Assembly: GCA_963971575.1 (NCBI GenBank)
Contig: OZ020616.1
Location: forward strand, 33,770,306 to 33,834,305
Source of the DNA: Liopterus haemorrhoidalis
Lineage: Eukaryota > Arthropoda > Insecta > Coleoptera > Dytiscidae
Reading direction: 5' to 3'
Length of the DNA stretch: 64,000 bases
In this document: positions 1 to 11,824 of the stretch, piece by piece
How the letters are laid out: each line of letters begins with the position of its first letter
Numbering within the stretch: the stretch's first letter is position 1
Made by a program: the position numbers and the translations under genes
The notes under the pieces: generated by a model
Database searches by the model: none
Seen by the model: only the letters and a program-made list of their open reading frames with translations
What the model was told of the DNA's origin: nothing

Positions 1-422
1 ACCCTGCAGTGTTGCAAATGTAATATTTATTTTATAGGTTATTAATAATACGCTCTTAAAATGTTTTCCTTTTATTTAATAAATGGAAGTAAGTGATTTG
101 TTTTCACTCTTAAAAATACAGAATAGGTTCCTAGATATCACATGACTTTATAGAACTGCTTCCTGAAAATTTAGGATGCCATCACTGGATATATCTCTTA
201 AGGTTTAACCTACGTAAGCAATTTGAACTGCACGGAGAGTGAAAAATGATGGTTTCCCCCCATAACGCCCCATTGGGGGATATGGACGAAGTTGGAATCC
301 TCACTAAAACCTTCCTCGAATTATTTTACCCCCTTTTACTAAATTATATGAAAATCGGTCCATCTGTTTGGCTTTCCATAAAAGACAGACAAACAAACAA
401 ACAGAAATTTTTATATATAAAG

Positions 423-1694
423 CAGGGCTAACCGGAAAACCGAAAACCGAAATCAAAACGTTATTTTTGTCGGAAAGAAAACCGGAACTGAACCGAAAAA
501 AATATCGGTTTATTTCGATTCAGAAAATGTTTATGGGAGTGAATATAAAATACATTTTATTTAAGAATATTTTTTAAGGCGGCGCACAACCCTATAGTTC
601 TCAATAGTTTCTTATACAAAACTAATAATCGGAAATAAAATTAATAACAATCTATACATCAAAATTTGCAGCGAATTTATTTTTATCTATCTAATAAGAT
701 GTTTTTAATTGTAGAAAAAACTGTTATATAATTGTAAACAAGCCAATTGCATTATAGACGCCATCTTGAAAACCAATTGACGCATATTTGCGTATTATGT
801 GGCAAATTGTAGGTAAAGCTTCATTCTACAAATATGTTACTAGCTATTTTGCTCTATTGTGAAAACTACTTATAGTTATTGTACTTGGTAGTCTATTTTT
901 GCCGCCATCTTGAATCTGCCGTGGAAAATAAGTGTTACGGGTAAAAATGATTCAATATTCGTGAAGAATATGTGTACCAAGTGGCATTTCATTATCATCA
1001 AGTATAATATTTTTCGACGAAGGCTCTAAACTATAAGTAATCAAGTCGAAAAAAATGTTGACGTATCATTTGAACATTTTTACACAAAACTTTATAAATA
1101 TAAAAGTTGTTCGAAACCCACAAATAGATTTAAAAAATTACAGAACATTAGCTCTGATGTCTATTTTTGAGTTATTGAGCGATAATATTTTTACAATAAA
1201 TGTTTCTACAATTAAAAATATCCTATTAGATAGATAAAAATTGGGTGCAAAATTTGATGTATAGATTGATACTAATTTGATTTTAGATTGTTTGTTTTGT
1301 ATAAGAAACTAGTAACCTCTGGGGGTTATACGCAGCCTTAAACTGATGAGCAGAAAAAAATCGTAATTTTTTTAACTTATAAGTAAAAAAAAAAATGCGC
1401 TTCTATTATTTCGAGGTGCGGGGGGGAGGTTAATGCCCAGAATTCACCCTGGCAGCGGCCTTGGTATGATTATTACAAAATAAGGAATAAAATGTTCTTC
1501 TAAATCATAGTAGAAAATAAATTTCTAATACAAATAAAAGCGTTTAAAAATTTATCATTCGGAACTGAACCGAAAACCGAAAAAAAAACATTATTTTTGC
1601 CGGAACGAAAACCGGAACCGAACTGATATATATATATTTTTAAATTGAATTGGAACGAAAACCGAAACGAAAAAAATAATGGTTCGGAGCCCTG
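423..1694. mobile_element. hAT-like non-autonomous element, split by a TTAA element
   Basis: Both ends begin CAGGGCT when read inward, and the element is flanked by an exact 8-bp duplication ATATAAAG (415-422 and 1695-1702), which is the hAT signature. The subterminal parts on both sides are packed with GAACCG/AACCGAAA motifs, as expected for transposase binding arrays. A separate TTAA-type element (574-1341) sits inside, so the element's own sequence is only about 500 bp. No transposase is visible. Confidence 0.85.
574..1341. mobile_element. TTAA-type MITE, copy 1
   Basis: Bounded by TTAA at 574-577 and 1338-1341, with imperfect terminal inverted repeats of roughly 150 bp (outer end like AAGGCKGCGYACAACC). 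TTAA targets suggest a piggyBac-like mobiliser; that is inference, because no transposase is present. A second copy of the family is at 16508-17143. Confidence 0.8.
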
Positions 1695-2121
1695 ATATAA
1701 AGGTCAGTTCAATCGCGCATGAAATGAGCTCTGTCCGGTATTATCTATAAACACACTGTGCATCTCAATTGTGACCGGCCACCTTAGCTACTTACTGCTG
1801 TACAAATATCCATCCCTAGTCCGAAGTCGAATCCGAAACCTTTGGTACACGAAGAAGGGTCACTTTGCTCTGTCGAGATCAGCTGACCCAGAATTAATCA
1901 AACATAAATAACGTTATTTTTTTGGTTTCCATTATACTTAAACATTTATTGTACTTATCGTTGAAAAATTATGCTTCTGATGTACCATTTCTCCACACTG
2001 ATAGTTTTCGAAAATTGAGACGATGAGGAAAACTGGGAGAATTACATACAGGGTGTAATAGCGAAAATGTTTTTATGATTGAGTTAAAAAATATACGAAA
2101 TCGCAGGAGCTAGAAATGATA

Positions 2122-2499
2122 GACTACGTTTAACATAAGAAAGACGCAGGGCATCATAAATTACGTCATCAGTTCTGCGCGAGAAAACAGCTGATCACAT
2201 TGACTTACATAAGAGTTTTAAACAATTGTTGTGGATACCAAACACAAAAAAATCATGTATTTCAAATACATTTTAACTCATTTTAGTACACGGTATACCT
2301 TGAAACGTACAAGAAATAAATAATAATAACGGAAATAAACAAACAACATCGCTCAACGCGTAGTCAAAAACAAATCAAAATAAATGACGCCATTGAAATG
2401 TGTTATAGTAACTGTTGATAACGTAATGGACGAAATTTGGTTTCTGCACATGGGAGCCGCTAACATCCACCTGTGTTTTTCTTATGTTGAACGAAGTCC
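2122..2499. mobile_element. MITE-like inverted-repeat element
   Basis: The left end has CGTTTAACATAAGAAAGAC and the right end, reversed, has CGTTCAACATAAGAAAAAC, giving inverted repeats of about 29 bp. Target duplication is unclear. The flanking stretches 1703-2121 and 2500-2775 hold nothing I can identify. Confidence 0.45.
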
Positions 2500-3329
2500 A
2501 GCTGCAAATTTAAAATGTCAATTTTACATTTAAAGATTACGCCTATATGAAGACGTATTAAAATAATTGAGAAGAATAAATGAGTCTAAAAACTATTAAC
2601 GTAATTGATAAAACCCGGAAAATTTAGCCAAACATCATTAAATATGAATATTATTATTGTTTTTGTAAATAGTATTTAACCGCTTACAAAAACAATGGTA
2701 AAAATTTATTTTAATTTGTTTTGCATAACATGCCTTAGTAATTTTTAAAAAATAAAAGACATTACATTTTATTATACAGGGTGTTTGTTTGAAACGCCGC
2801 ACCTTGAATAACTAGTTATTTTAAGAGATACAAAAAATTCTTCAGAAAAAAAGTTAAACTAGATAAAAGGACCCACTTAAGGACTATAATAAGAATTCTG
2901 CAGCACTTGCGGTTTCAGCGGATATTGTTTCAACTTTTTATCTAGCATGGGGAATCGGCACTTTAATTATTTTTTCTTGAAAGTACATTAAATCAGATTT
3001 ACAAGAATATCAAAATATTATACTTTAATTTTAACCATTTCAAAATGGTGACCATTTATTTACAAAATAATAAATAACATAAAAATCGTAGAAACTAAAT
3101 TATAAAAAGATACAACATTATGTAACTAGGAAAAGAAATAATTTAAAATATGACTAAAGTTAGTAGTAAACTAAGGAAACTTTACAAATATTCAATATGA
3201 CCGCCGTTGTTATCCACACATTTTCTCATTCGTAATAAAAACTCTTCCATTACATTCAGAACGGTATACTCTTGAATTTTCCTGATGGCTGCTTCTTCAG
3301 GATACCTTTCTTGGTAGCCGTGGCGGCTC

Positions 3330-3512
3330 GTGACTTTTTGGGACACAGAGCTGCAAATTATAATACAAGGATATTTGGATAGCAGAATGACAGAAGGTCT
3401 CAGCTCAAAGGGCTTAAAAATTTTAGAAACTAGACTCCAACAAAGCACCTGTTGTAACTACAAAGCAAGGATTGAAAAAATTATTGACTTTCTACGAAGA
3501 AATTTTGCGTGA
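3330..3512 (+). CDS. Short ORF resembling the N-terminal core-binding region of tyrosine recombinases
   Basis: A 60-codon frame inside the hAT. Its central segment has the pattern LSSKGLKILETR then STCCNYKARI and a hydrophobic FL pair. That spacing looks like the SAM-like DNA-binding domain that precedes the catalytic domain in tyrosine recombinases such as DIRS-type or Crypton elements. No catalytic domain (R, HxxR, Y) follows, so it is at best a captured fragment. The start codon is arbitrary. It could equally be chance. Confidence 0.25.
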   Translation: MTFWDTELQIIIQGYLDSRMTEGLSSKGLKILETRLQQSTCCNYKARIEKIIDFLRRNFA

Positions 3513-4137
3513 AAAAAGGTAATATGTATAGAGGACTGCAATTTTATTAAATATATTTCTTCTAAACTAATGTATTTGTTAGTCCTTGGTCCCAATTAAA
3601 CAAAATTTATTTGTACTTATATGGAAAGTTGTACCTCCATTTACGCGAATTCGACTTAAGCGATTTTTGTCGGACCCACCTATCGCGTAACTTCGGAGTA
3701 TTACTGTAATTATAATTTTTGCTTTTTACATTTTGCTTGTGTGGGTCGCCTCAATTTTTTAATATCAATTTTTTCTTCTAACGTTCGTCTCTTAAATGGA
3801 ATTTCCAATAATGATTTGACAGTATTAATTTTTTAAACCTATTGTTTTATAATCTAAAATACGAAACGTATTTGTTAAGCTAAGATATTTAAATAAATTT
3901 AAAAGAAAAAGTTAAATACTAATTATTAATACCTACTTAAACAATAAATTTTTAGAGATAATATAGGTATAGCGATTTCAGTTATGACTTAAATAAATGC
4001 ATTCAATAATTTCATAGTACTGTGATCACTGTTATTGTGACGCTAACAGCATTTTAGCTCCTACCCCCACCAGTTTATCACTACTGCCTACGCATCGCTA
4101 CCCCTTTACAAGCCTACATTTGCACTTTCCTTGACGC

Positions 4138-4856
4138 CACTGGCGTATCCAGGTTTCATGATTAGGGGGGGGGCACTGATGTCTATCTGTAAGAAGGAGG
4201 GATAGGCTGCTAGCGGACCGCGTTAGGCTCGCAACTTAGTTTTTTTATGGCCCCTGAAGCGCTTATAAAAAAGAACTTAAGCTTATTTAGTTTAAAAACA
4301 TATTTAAAAATGTAAAATAAACTCTCTTCTTCCTTTGCTATTAGTAAAAAAAAACTTCAAGGAGCGCTTCGGGATATTTGAAGATCTGTCCCTGCTTATC
4401 ATTTTGATGATGATTGTATCAAAAACAAAAAGATATGATAATTTAATTATTTGTTCTTAAAAAAAATGTGCTTGTTAATCCATGTATCAAAAACTTTCAT
4501 TTGATATCCCTCAAAATTTTAAAGCAGTTGAGATCCCTCAGATTATCCATCATATTTGTTTCTATTTTTTGCGGAATATATTTTTGAATTCTCAGTATTT
4601 CTCGTATATGTGTTATTTCTACCGAACAGACGAAATAAGTATTTCTTGATTATACCTACGAAAATCTAAAAATAGCAGAAAATATAGGAATATGTATTTT
4701 CTATTAATTTCAATACTAATCATAATAAAATATAGCTTGTATATTGTAAAATACGTATGATTTTGAGTACGATTATTTTAAATTTGTTAAATTTTCATTT
4801 CATTGGACCTTAAGGGGGGGCACGTGTCCCCAGTGCTCCCTCTAAATACACCAGTG
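4138..4856. mobile_element. hAT MITE, third level of the nest
   Basis: Ends CACTGGCGTAT and, reversed, CACTGGTGTAT. An exact 8-bp duplication CTTGACGC flanks it (4130-4137, 4857-4864). Its interior shares sequence with 43190-43552 (reverse orientation) and with 22470-22740, so this is a multi-copy family. Confidence 0.85.
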
Positions 4857-5967
4857 CTTGACGCTAGGATATAAGCACCGCGACGTAGACTTATTCAAAG
4901 GAAACTTGTAAATATTTATGAAACAATAGCATTCAATGTTCAAAATATATCTTAAAAAAAGCATTTTCACACCACAATTACTATGTTAAATGCATTTTGA
5001 GTTCAAAAAAAGATTATTTTTTTTATTATAATTTTCAAGTAAGAGCTGCAGCTCCGCAGCGCGTAGTCAGGAGCCGCCACTGCTTGGTAGAGTTGCCGGG
5101 CCCTAACAGAATTTATTTGACATTCTCAGAATGTCAGAACCATATCTGTCATTTCTGCATTTGAATAACGTACGTAAGTCATAATTACAAACGATTTGAT
5201 GTTATCACCTTTAATATCAAACTCGTACTAGCAGGCAAGAAAATGTGCAGGTTTTATTTGTTTTTTTTTTTTTTTTTTTTTTTGTATGTAACAAAATCAT
5301 TTTCAAAGCTTGCTATGTTTAACTTTGTAAGATTTATGTTATTTATTATTTTGTAAATAAATGGTCGCCATTTTGAAATGGTTAAAATGAAAGTATGATA
5401 TCTTTGTAAAGCTTATTTAATGAAATTTCAAGAAAAAATAAATAAAAATAAATTGTCCAATTCCCTATGCTAGATAAAAAGCTGACACAATTTTCGTTGA
5501 AACCGGAAGTGATACAGAATTCTTATTATAGTCCTTAAGTGGGACCTTTTGTCTAGTTTAACTTTTCTTGTGAAGTATTTTTTCTATCTCTTAAAGTAAA
5601 GGAGTTTTTCGAGGTCCGGCGTTTCAAACAAACACCCTGTATATAGTTTTTAATGGTTCCCACACTATTGTTTTTCCGATTTCATCGTTTTAAATTTCTC
5701 TCTCCTGCAAAAACAATGCATTGGAGATTTATTATTTTTTAAATCGTATGTATAAGATGATTCGTGATAAAATTAACTTGAAAAACTCGAATTCAAATCA
5801 GTGGCGAACTGGCAAATAGCCTTGGTAATACGAAATAAATCAGCTCCAATAATTGAAGGGCTAGCCCCATTGGAACCCGTGCACTGGGAAATATCCCGGT
5901 GTCCTGGCGAGCTAGTCCACCAATGCTCATAATTAATTAATATTACTGTGTTCACAGATTTACTTAC

Positions 5968-6194
5968 CTTAAAAGTAATCCAAAATACATAAAAAATACT
6001 AGTAAAACTTGTCCTATGTACGGACGAAAGCACATCGGCCTAATTTGCGCAAATCCTTCTTTGAGAGCAGTTTTTTTATTTCTTTTAGCAGTAATTTTAG
6101 CCAGTTTTACCTTTCTTACAGTTGGCTGATTTCCAGTAGAACTAGTAGAGGGTTCTTCCTCTTCTACTTTTGTTTCTTCCTTGAGTATCTTGAT
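5968..6194 (-). CDS. SV2-like MFS transporter, exon E (central loop and following membrane segment)
   Basis: This is a 227-bp exon. It follows a TGTAG acceptor (AG at 6196-6195) and ends at a GTAAGT donor (5967-5962). It enters in phase 0 from exon D and leaves in phase 2. The translation begins IKILKEETKVEEEEPSTSS, an acidic cytoplasmic loop, then a basic stretch (KVKLAKITAKRNKKTA), then QIRPMCFRPYIGQ and a hydrophobic segment ending YFGLLL. This layout matches the central loop and the start of the second half of SV2-like proteins. No continuation was found between position 1 and 5960, so the next exon probably lies outside the window. Confidence 0.8.
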
Positions 6195-6251
6195 CTACAG
6201 TTAAAAACTTTTCAAAAAAATTATCTAAATTGATGTAAATATTAATCTTAC

Positions 6252-6436
6252 TGGATATGATTCTTTGGGTTTTCCTGTGTTCATTGAGTATACTTTTCGG
6301 AATATCTCTAATGCCTCCTCGTTTCGACCTGTTGTCATAAGAAATTTTGGACTTTCCGGGAGGGCAAGGTGACCAAGACCAGCTATTAACATTGGTACTG
6401 CACTTACGAGAATAAAAAAATTCCAAGAGTGATACT
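6252..6436 (-). CDS. SV2-like MFS transporter, exon D (sixth membrane segment and PESPKFL motif)
   Basis: This is a 185-bp exon with acceptor CTTTCAG and donor GTAAG (6251-6247), entering in phase 1 and leaving in phase 0. The translation gives EYHSWNFFILVSAVPMLIAG, then LGHLALPESPKFLMTTGRNE. PESPKFL is the sugar-transporter/SV2 family signature after the sixth membrane segment. The following residues look like the family's EALEIFRKVY helix. The join to exon C reads KYF-EYHSW without a break, which supports the splice choice. Only 57 bp of intron separates it from exon E. Confidence 0.88.
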
Positions 6437-6660
6437 CTGAAAGAGCAAAATTGAGTTAAATCATACTTTCAATTTAAAATTAATTGAAATATAATTTAAG
6501 AACTAACACAACTAAGTCCGATTAAATAGAGGGATATATATCACGTATTTGTAATGGTACGAAAGGCCTACATGAAGCTTAGCCTTTCAAACTTCATTCT
6601 AGTTTTTCGTATACTCTCGAACACCTGTAAAATGGATTTACGCCAAATGATTGCAGTTTC
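6437..6660. other. Intron sequence, nothing recognised
   Basis: Intron of the SV2-like gene up to the LINE tail. No motif, repeat or ORF that I can support. Confidence 0.5.
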
Positions 6661-6699
6661 TTTTTTCTTCTTCTACGTGTTCTTTAATTATTTAATTTT

Positions 6700-7800
6700 T
6701 TATTATTAAAAAAAAAAAACAGAGGCACATCTACTGCTAAGGTGATTAGTGCTGTACATTATTAATTTAAATTATGATTTGTGTTTATATTATTACAATA
6801 GAGAATATAGATTTGTGTCTAATAAAAATTCGTGAAGATTTGCCAGGTTTTACGCCTTGTCACTGAGAGCTTCTTGCAAGTTGTCAGGTATATGGTGGCG
6901 TTGTCGTATCGTGTCGTATTTTGTGCAGTCTAATATAATATGTTCGATTGTCAGTCTTGTGTTACACTCGTCACAGGTTGGTGGGTCTTTTCTTTCAAGT
7001 CTGTATTTGTCTGTCAGTCTGGAATTTCCGATTCTTAGTCTAGTCGTTGCTATTTGCTATCTTCTTGTCCCTTCGAATTTCTATTTTTTCGTGTCTTCTT
7101 TTATTCGCCGTAATTTGTTCTCTCTTAGTTCTTGTCATTTTCGTTCTTCTTTTAGTATTAGTCTTTTACCAATTTCATTTGTAAGGTCAGTTGCTCCAAT
7201 ATTTAGAACCAAGGGTGGTTCCTTTTGGGTGGCTTCTTTAGCAGCAATTTCGGCTTTCTCATTGCCTTGAATGCCAATATGTGAAGGAATCCAAATAAGG
7301 TGTACTTCTATACCACCGGTTTTAAGATTATGTAGCTTTTCTTGCAGTGATTGTACTAATACATTTTTTGAATAACGCTGTTCAATGCTTGTCAGTACAC
7401 TCAAAGAATCCGTGAATATAGCGAATTTTGTTTGGTTCTTTTCTCTATTAGGTCCAAGCTTTTTAATATTCCTGTTGCTTCTGTTGTATATATACTAGAA
7501 GGACTAGGTAGGCGATACTGCTTTGATTGTTCTCTACTACAGCTGTTCCACAGTTTTTGTCTAGGATTGGACGCATCAGTGTATATTGGCATAATATCTT
7601 TGTATTGGTGGCTAATCTGACGAAATTCTTGCAGATAGATTTCTGGAATGGTGAGACTTTTCGGTAACTTGCTGAGTGTTATATTGTAGGTTGGTTTACT
7701 GATCAACCACGGCGGGGTTTTGGCAATACTTTCACCCTGGATCTTCCGAGGGATGGAAATATTAAGGTCGTTGAAATTATTTGATATTTGGATATTTGGA
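6700..7800 (-). pseudogene. I-type LINE fragment: RNase H and C-terminal zinc knuckle
   Basis: The minus-strand frames include a start like SIAKTPPWLISKP, an RNase H region (MPIYTDAS, later TTEATGILKSLDL, then WIPSHIGIQGNEKAEIAAKE), and a terminal CDECNTRLTIEHIILDC zinc motif. RNase H in ORF2 is typical of I-type non-LTR elements. The reading is broken by at least two frameshifts, near 7400 and 7130. The 3' untranslated part runs to an A/T-rich end near 6700. The 5' end is truncated near 7800. It lies in an intron of the SV2-like gene in the same orientation. Confidence 0.75.
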
Positions 7801-8412
7801 TTATTTCATTCAAATGCTTATTTATTAAAATTACAATCCGGTTTCCTCGGAGTGTGTTTTATCCATAAAGTATCAATTTCTCTTCTTTGTGCATTATTTC
7901 TTTGCGACTAAGCAAAAGTAACAGATCCTTCAGGTCCTTGCTTGATATCCAATATCCAATATATTCCTTCCCAAAATTGTAAATTCTGCGCAAGCATTTG
8001 TTTGTCAAGACTTGTAATTGAGAAGTTATTTGATTCATCTCCTTTCATGTTTTGGTTTCGTAAAAACGTACGATAAGAAACATTTGAACAAAGATACGCA
8101 GTTTTGTGTGATTTTTCAAATTTTCTTGAGTATCCCAGAAAGATATGTAAGGCTTTTCGAGTATGGTTTCCAACATATCAAAGAGCTCTTTCTTGATAGC
8201 TGATTACTTGAATTTTTTGTTTCTTGAAAACTTGAGTTTCAAGTTTCATATTTATTTAGGTAAAAATTCCGATGTTGTGAAAAATCCCACTCCTCCAGAA
8301 ATACTTTTCTGCGTACGCCACTGTGGCCACCTTATGATGTCTGCACACGAGTGACTCAAACCCACGCGAGGCCCTGGTTATTTTTGATAACGTTCAGTGT
8401 TATAATTGTTGC
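7800..8412. other. Unresolved intron sequence with one hAT-like end
   Basis: No coding region recognised. Read on minus from about 8333, CAGTGGCGTACGCAG looks like a hAT terminus, but I found no partner end or duplication. Confidence 0.3.
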
Positions 8413-9960
8413 ATTGTTGTTTTATTTATTTATTTATTTATTTGAGATAGGACAGCCAACAGATTTGCTTGAACAAATCCAATTACAGGTTGTCACAAAA
8501 GTATTTCAAACAAGAATTATTACAAAGTATTACAGAATTACAGAAATTTACAATATAGCAGAAACATTTTACAGAAATTTTTACAAATAAAAGAAAAAAA
8601 ATAGATACAATTCATTTAAGATTTAATTATTTAGTTATTATTTCTTTATTTATTAATTTTTGTTTTTGTTTTGTTTTTTTACAATGTTATTATATATTTG
8701 TAAACCTATTAACAACAAATTCAGGCCAATAATTGGCGCAAATATTTTACAGAAACGTGGAAGCGACAGAAAATTAATGTCAACATCGACTTTTAGTGCT
8801 AGGTTGTTGAAATTATTACACATACGGAAAAATGGTGAGTTTCTAGACAGGTTTGTTGACGCAAAGCTCGGGCGAAAGACTAAATGAGACCCGGTGTGAT
8901 AAGTCGGTACGTTGAAATTAATATAATTTAGAAAAATAGTAGAATCTTAAGAGTTATGAATTATCTTATACAGATGTTTTAAATCAAGTAGTTCTCTCCT
9001 ATTTTTCAAACTAAGCATATGAAAATACGATAAACGACTGTTGTATGAATCAAAGAAATATATACTTCGAAATTTATAGGTAATTATTCTTAAAAACCGA
9101 CGTTGAATATTTTCCAATCTATTTATGTGAGTTTCATAGAGAGGGTTCCATACAACGCTACAGTACTCAAGATGAGTTCTGTCCATTGAATAAAAAAGTA
9201 ACTTAATTGATTCTGGATTGTGAGAGTACTTTGTTACTCTAAATATGAAACCCAGCATTTTGTTCGATTTTTTAGTTATGAAACTTATATGTTGACTAAA
9301 ATTTAGTTTCTCATCAAAAATCACTCCCAAGTCTTTTATTTCAGAAACTCGTTCTAGTATTTTACTGTTAAGAGAATAATCAAAATTTATTTTATTAAGA
9401 TTTTTCGAAAAAGATATTATATGACATTTATTAGTATTTAAGTTAAGCAAATTTAAAGCGCACCATTCAGATAAGTTATTAAGATCAAGTTGCAATTGTA
9501 AACAGTCCGTAGTACTATTTATTTCACGATAATTTTTAAGTCATCCGCGTATAGTAAGTAATGTGATTTCAGAATACGGGATATATCATTTATAATCATA
9601 AGGAACAGCTTTGGACCATTGTGACTCTCCTGTGGTACTCCGGAAGTAATAAATATAGGGGTAGACTTAACACCATTCACTACAACATACTGAACCCTGT
9701 TACTTAGGTAACTGCTTATCCATTTAAGCAAAGTGCCAGAAACATAATATTTTTCAATTTTGGAGATGAGCATAGAAATATTAACCGTGTCAAACGCCTT
9801 TGAAAAATCGGTGTAAATTGAGTCTAACTGAGTACGTTTAGACAGAGAGTTGTTAATATGTTCCATATAGATAAGCAAGTTCGTAGTTGTGGATCTACCG
9901 GGGAAGAAACCGTGTTGGTGAATAGTAACTGATGGAGATATATGATTAATCAACGACCTA
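8413..9960 (-). pseudogene. 5'-truncated Jockey-type LINE (reverse transcriptase)
   Basis: Two minus-strand frames carry consecutive RT blocks. 9519-9953 has QHGFFPGRSTTTNLL, DFSKAFDTVN, a variant SGVPQ(E)SH motif and the catalytic YADD. 8947-9495 continues with LNTNKCHIISFS, a KDLGVIFDEKL block, and the thumb with HLEYCSVVWNP. The two are separated by one frameshift near 9520. The G-to-E change in the normally SGVPQGSHLGP motif also marks decay. The 3' end is an AAATAA repeat, seen as TTTA repeats at 8420-8441. The 5' end stops near 9960, so only the RT C-terminal half and 3' UTR remain. It lies in an intron of the SV2-like gene. Confidence 0.85.
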
Positions 9961-10854
9961 TTTATATTAACTTATTTTGGAATTAGTATGATGGTACCGT
10001 CCTAACAAAAACTCATCCATTGGGTATTTTCCTATATTTTCCATTTTCCACTTTTGGTATGGTGAAATAAATCAACGCTGGTTTGAATATGAATGTTGAG
10101 TAGTCATCAGGAATTTCGTAATGGACTTAAAATATTTGCGTTAGGCATAAGCTAATCTACACATTCTGCATAATTTACAAAAGAAACGTTCGGCATAAGG
10201 TTTCTGCCGCACGAAGTTCGTTCGGCAAATTTGGTGCAGCGCAGTTTATGCTGCACATTCGTCCCACATTTAGAACGGGCGGCAATCTTTGCAATAGTGT
10301 TTTTCGCAGTAAAAATATAGTTGCTATTTTTTCTACAAAACAAAATGAGTGAAAACAATCAAGATATCATTGTTTATATCTGCAGCATTTGACAAATAAG
10401 TAATACAGACTTCATGATCATTAATAAAGGAACTGGTTCTTGTCCTTTATAATAATGTTTTATTTTACAAGACTCAAAATTTTCTGGATACATGCGAGAA
10501 TTTACTTTAAATTGATCTGTAGTTATGTTTGGAACAGTACTCTCTGCATATTTAAACACTTTTGACAAAATATTTTCTTGTTCTTCATCTGAATTGTTTT
10601 TCTCATCAAATAAAACTTGTTTTATATTATTTAAAACATATAACACATTTAATTCATTTGTTTAAAAAAAAAAGAATAGGTTAGAATAATGAGAATAACT
10701 GCACAATCTTAACAAAGCGTTTGTCTTTGACTTTCTTGCACAGTGTACGAGACTTGACAAAAAAACTTTAACGCCACAGTTAACACTGCACAGTTATGCC
10801 GAACGTACCTAATAACCACTTGAAGATTTGTAAATTATAAATTCTTTTTTATTA
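9961..10854. other. Unresolved stretch with a 90-codon minus ORF
   Basis: The minus-strand frame at 10374-10646 begins MLYVLNNIKQVLFDEK and is acidic, with AESTVPNITTDQFKV. I do not recognise it. CGTTCGGCATAA occurs near 10190 and, inverted, near 10800, which could be remains of an inverted-repeat element. Splice sites and family are not evident. Confidence 0.25.
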
Positions 10855-11461
10855 CAGTGAGTGACCGGTTAACGAACAGTTCGGACTGCGAACAAACTGG
10901 ACAACGAACACTTTCACGAAATATTTTTGTGTTCGGACAACGAACACATATTCGGATAACGAACTAAAACGAATTCTAACGAACACAACGAAATGTGCAT
11001 CCTTCGGAAAAAGAGGAAGACGAAAGAGGACCAATGCCGACATCTGCCATTAAAGTAGTTCTTTTGAAGAAGCGGGAGGATATCAGAGTATCGGTCTTAG
11101 AATGGCACCCAAACCAAGCTGATGTCAATAGGGTTGGGGATCTTTACAAGGACAATGCTATTAATCACTTCCGGAAAATCCTGAAGAAGAAAGAAAAGCA
11201 ATCGACATTGGACATGTTCTCTAACGACCCATAAAAAATGGGACTGATTAATATGCAAGACTGTATGTATTATTTTTATAATAAATAAACTTACTAAGAA
11301 ATTATACATACCATTTTTTTTAATTTAATTTTTAGGGCATCCAGAACGAATTAATCGAATTACCATAAAAATCTAAGGTAAATCGATGATCGGTTAACGA
11401 ACAATTTGGATTGAGAACATAGTCTTGGAACAGATTATGTTCGTTAACCGATCACCCACTG
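10855..11461 (+). mobile_element. pogo/Tigger-type element, internally deleted
   Basis: Inverted ends match CAGTGRGTGAYCGGTTAACG, about 23 bp, and are flanked by TA on both sides (10853-10854, 11462-11463). Inner copies of the GTTAACGAAC motif repeat near both ends. The TA target and the transposase tail inside fit pogo/Tigger. Confidence 0.85.
10995..11234 (+). pseudogene. C-terminal remnant of a pogo/Tigger transposase
   Basis: A frame of about 79 codons ends HFRKILKKKEKQSTLDMFS. This matches the lysine-rich tail and TLDxF ending common in Tigger/jerky-type transposases. The CENP-B-like DNA-binding domain and the DDE domain are absent, so the protein is about one sixth of normal length. 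It may start further upstream in frame. Non-functional as a transposase. Confidence 0.6.
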
Positions 11462-11824
11462 TATTTGCATCCAAACAATTTTTTTTAATAATAAATACGT
11501 TTATAATCCGAGTATTGTTTAATAAATTAAATAAATTTTTATATACGTATTTATTTTGTTACGTAAATAAGTACGTTTCATTTAACATTCTATTTATCTC
11601 GTATTTATAAAAGGGTATGATTTAATTGGGAATTAATTAAATAGAGAGGTGCATTAAAATTATTACTTTCTGCATTAAAATAACAAATATTCAGCATTAA
11701 ATAAATATATATTGTCAAATATATGAAATAATTTAAATATTATTATAAATGAACTTAAATACAAATTAAACTAAATACAACCCTGTTAATTTACAAAATT
11801 TAGTTAATTTATAAATTATCAGAT

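Larger units (their letters stand above)
3318..5082. mobile_element. hAT element nested in the mariner-like element
   Basis: The flanking 8-bp duplication CTTGGTAG is exact (3310-3317, 5083-5090). Inverted ends read CMGTGGCGGCTCSTGAC. Removing it restores the interrupted transposase frame. The element itself hosts the hAT MITE at 4138-4856. No hAT transposase is recognisable inside. Confidence 0.88.
3182..5182 (-). pseudogene. Internally deleted mariner-like transposase (N-terminal HTH joined to C-terminus)
   Basis: Reading minus from an ATG at 5180-5182, the product has YSNAEMTDMV and later RQLYQERYP. That is the start of the arthropod helix-turn-helix domain (DUF4817-type) found on mariner-like transposases. 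After the hAT insertion the same frame resumes at 3309 and ends MRKCVDNNGGHIEYL, the usual C-terminal tail of these transposases. The whole central DDE/D catalytic region is missing, and a stop codon interrupts the N-terminal part. The joined product would be about 75 residues, against roughly 350-450 for complete relatives. It cannot be a working transposase. Confidence 0.75.
2776..5641 (-). mobile_element. Tc1/mariner-like element with about 300-bp inverted repeats
   Basis: Ends read ACAGGGTGTTTGTTTGAAAC on both sides, flanked by TA. The inverted repeats continue for about 300 bp (2776-3070 against 5340-5641). A remnant of a mariner-like transposase lies inside on the minus strand. A hAT element (3318-5082) interrupts it, and that is itself interrupted by another hAT element (4138-4856). 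Without the insertions the element is about 1.1 kb. Confidence 0.85.

Noticed and set aside
5773..6033. 86-codon minus-strand frame as a further SV2-like exon
   Set aside because: It continues past the GTAAGT donor of exon E into intron in a different frame, and its residues do not match a transporter. CAGTGGCGAACTGGC near 5801 suggests a hAT fragment.
6857..7270. 137-codon plus-strand frame
   Set aside because: It lies antisense to the RNase H and zinc-knuckle end of a LINE, which explains the open frame.
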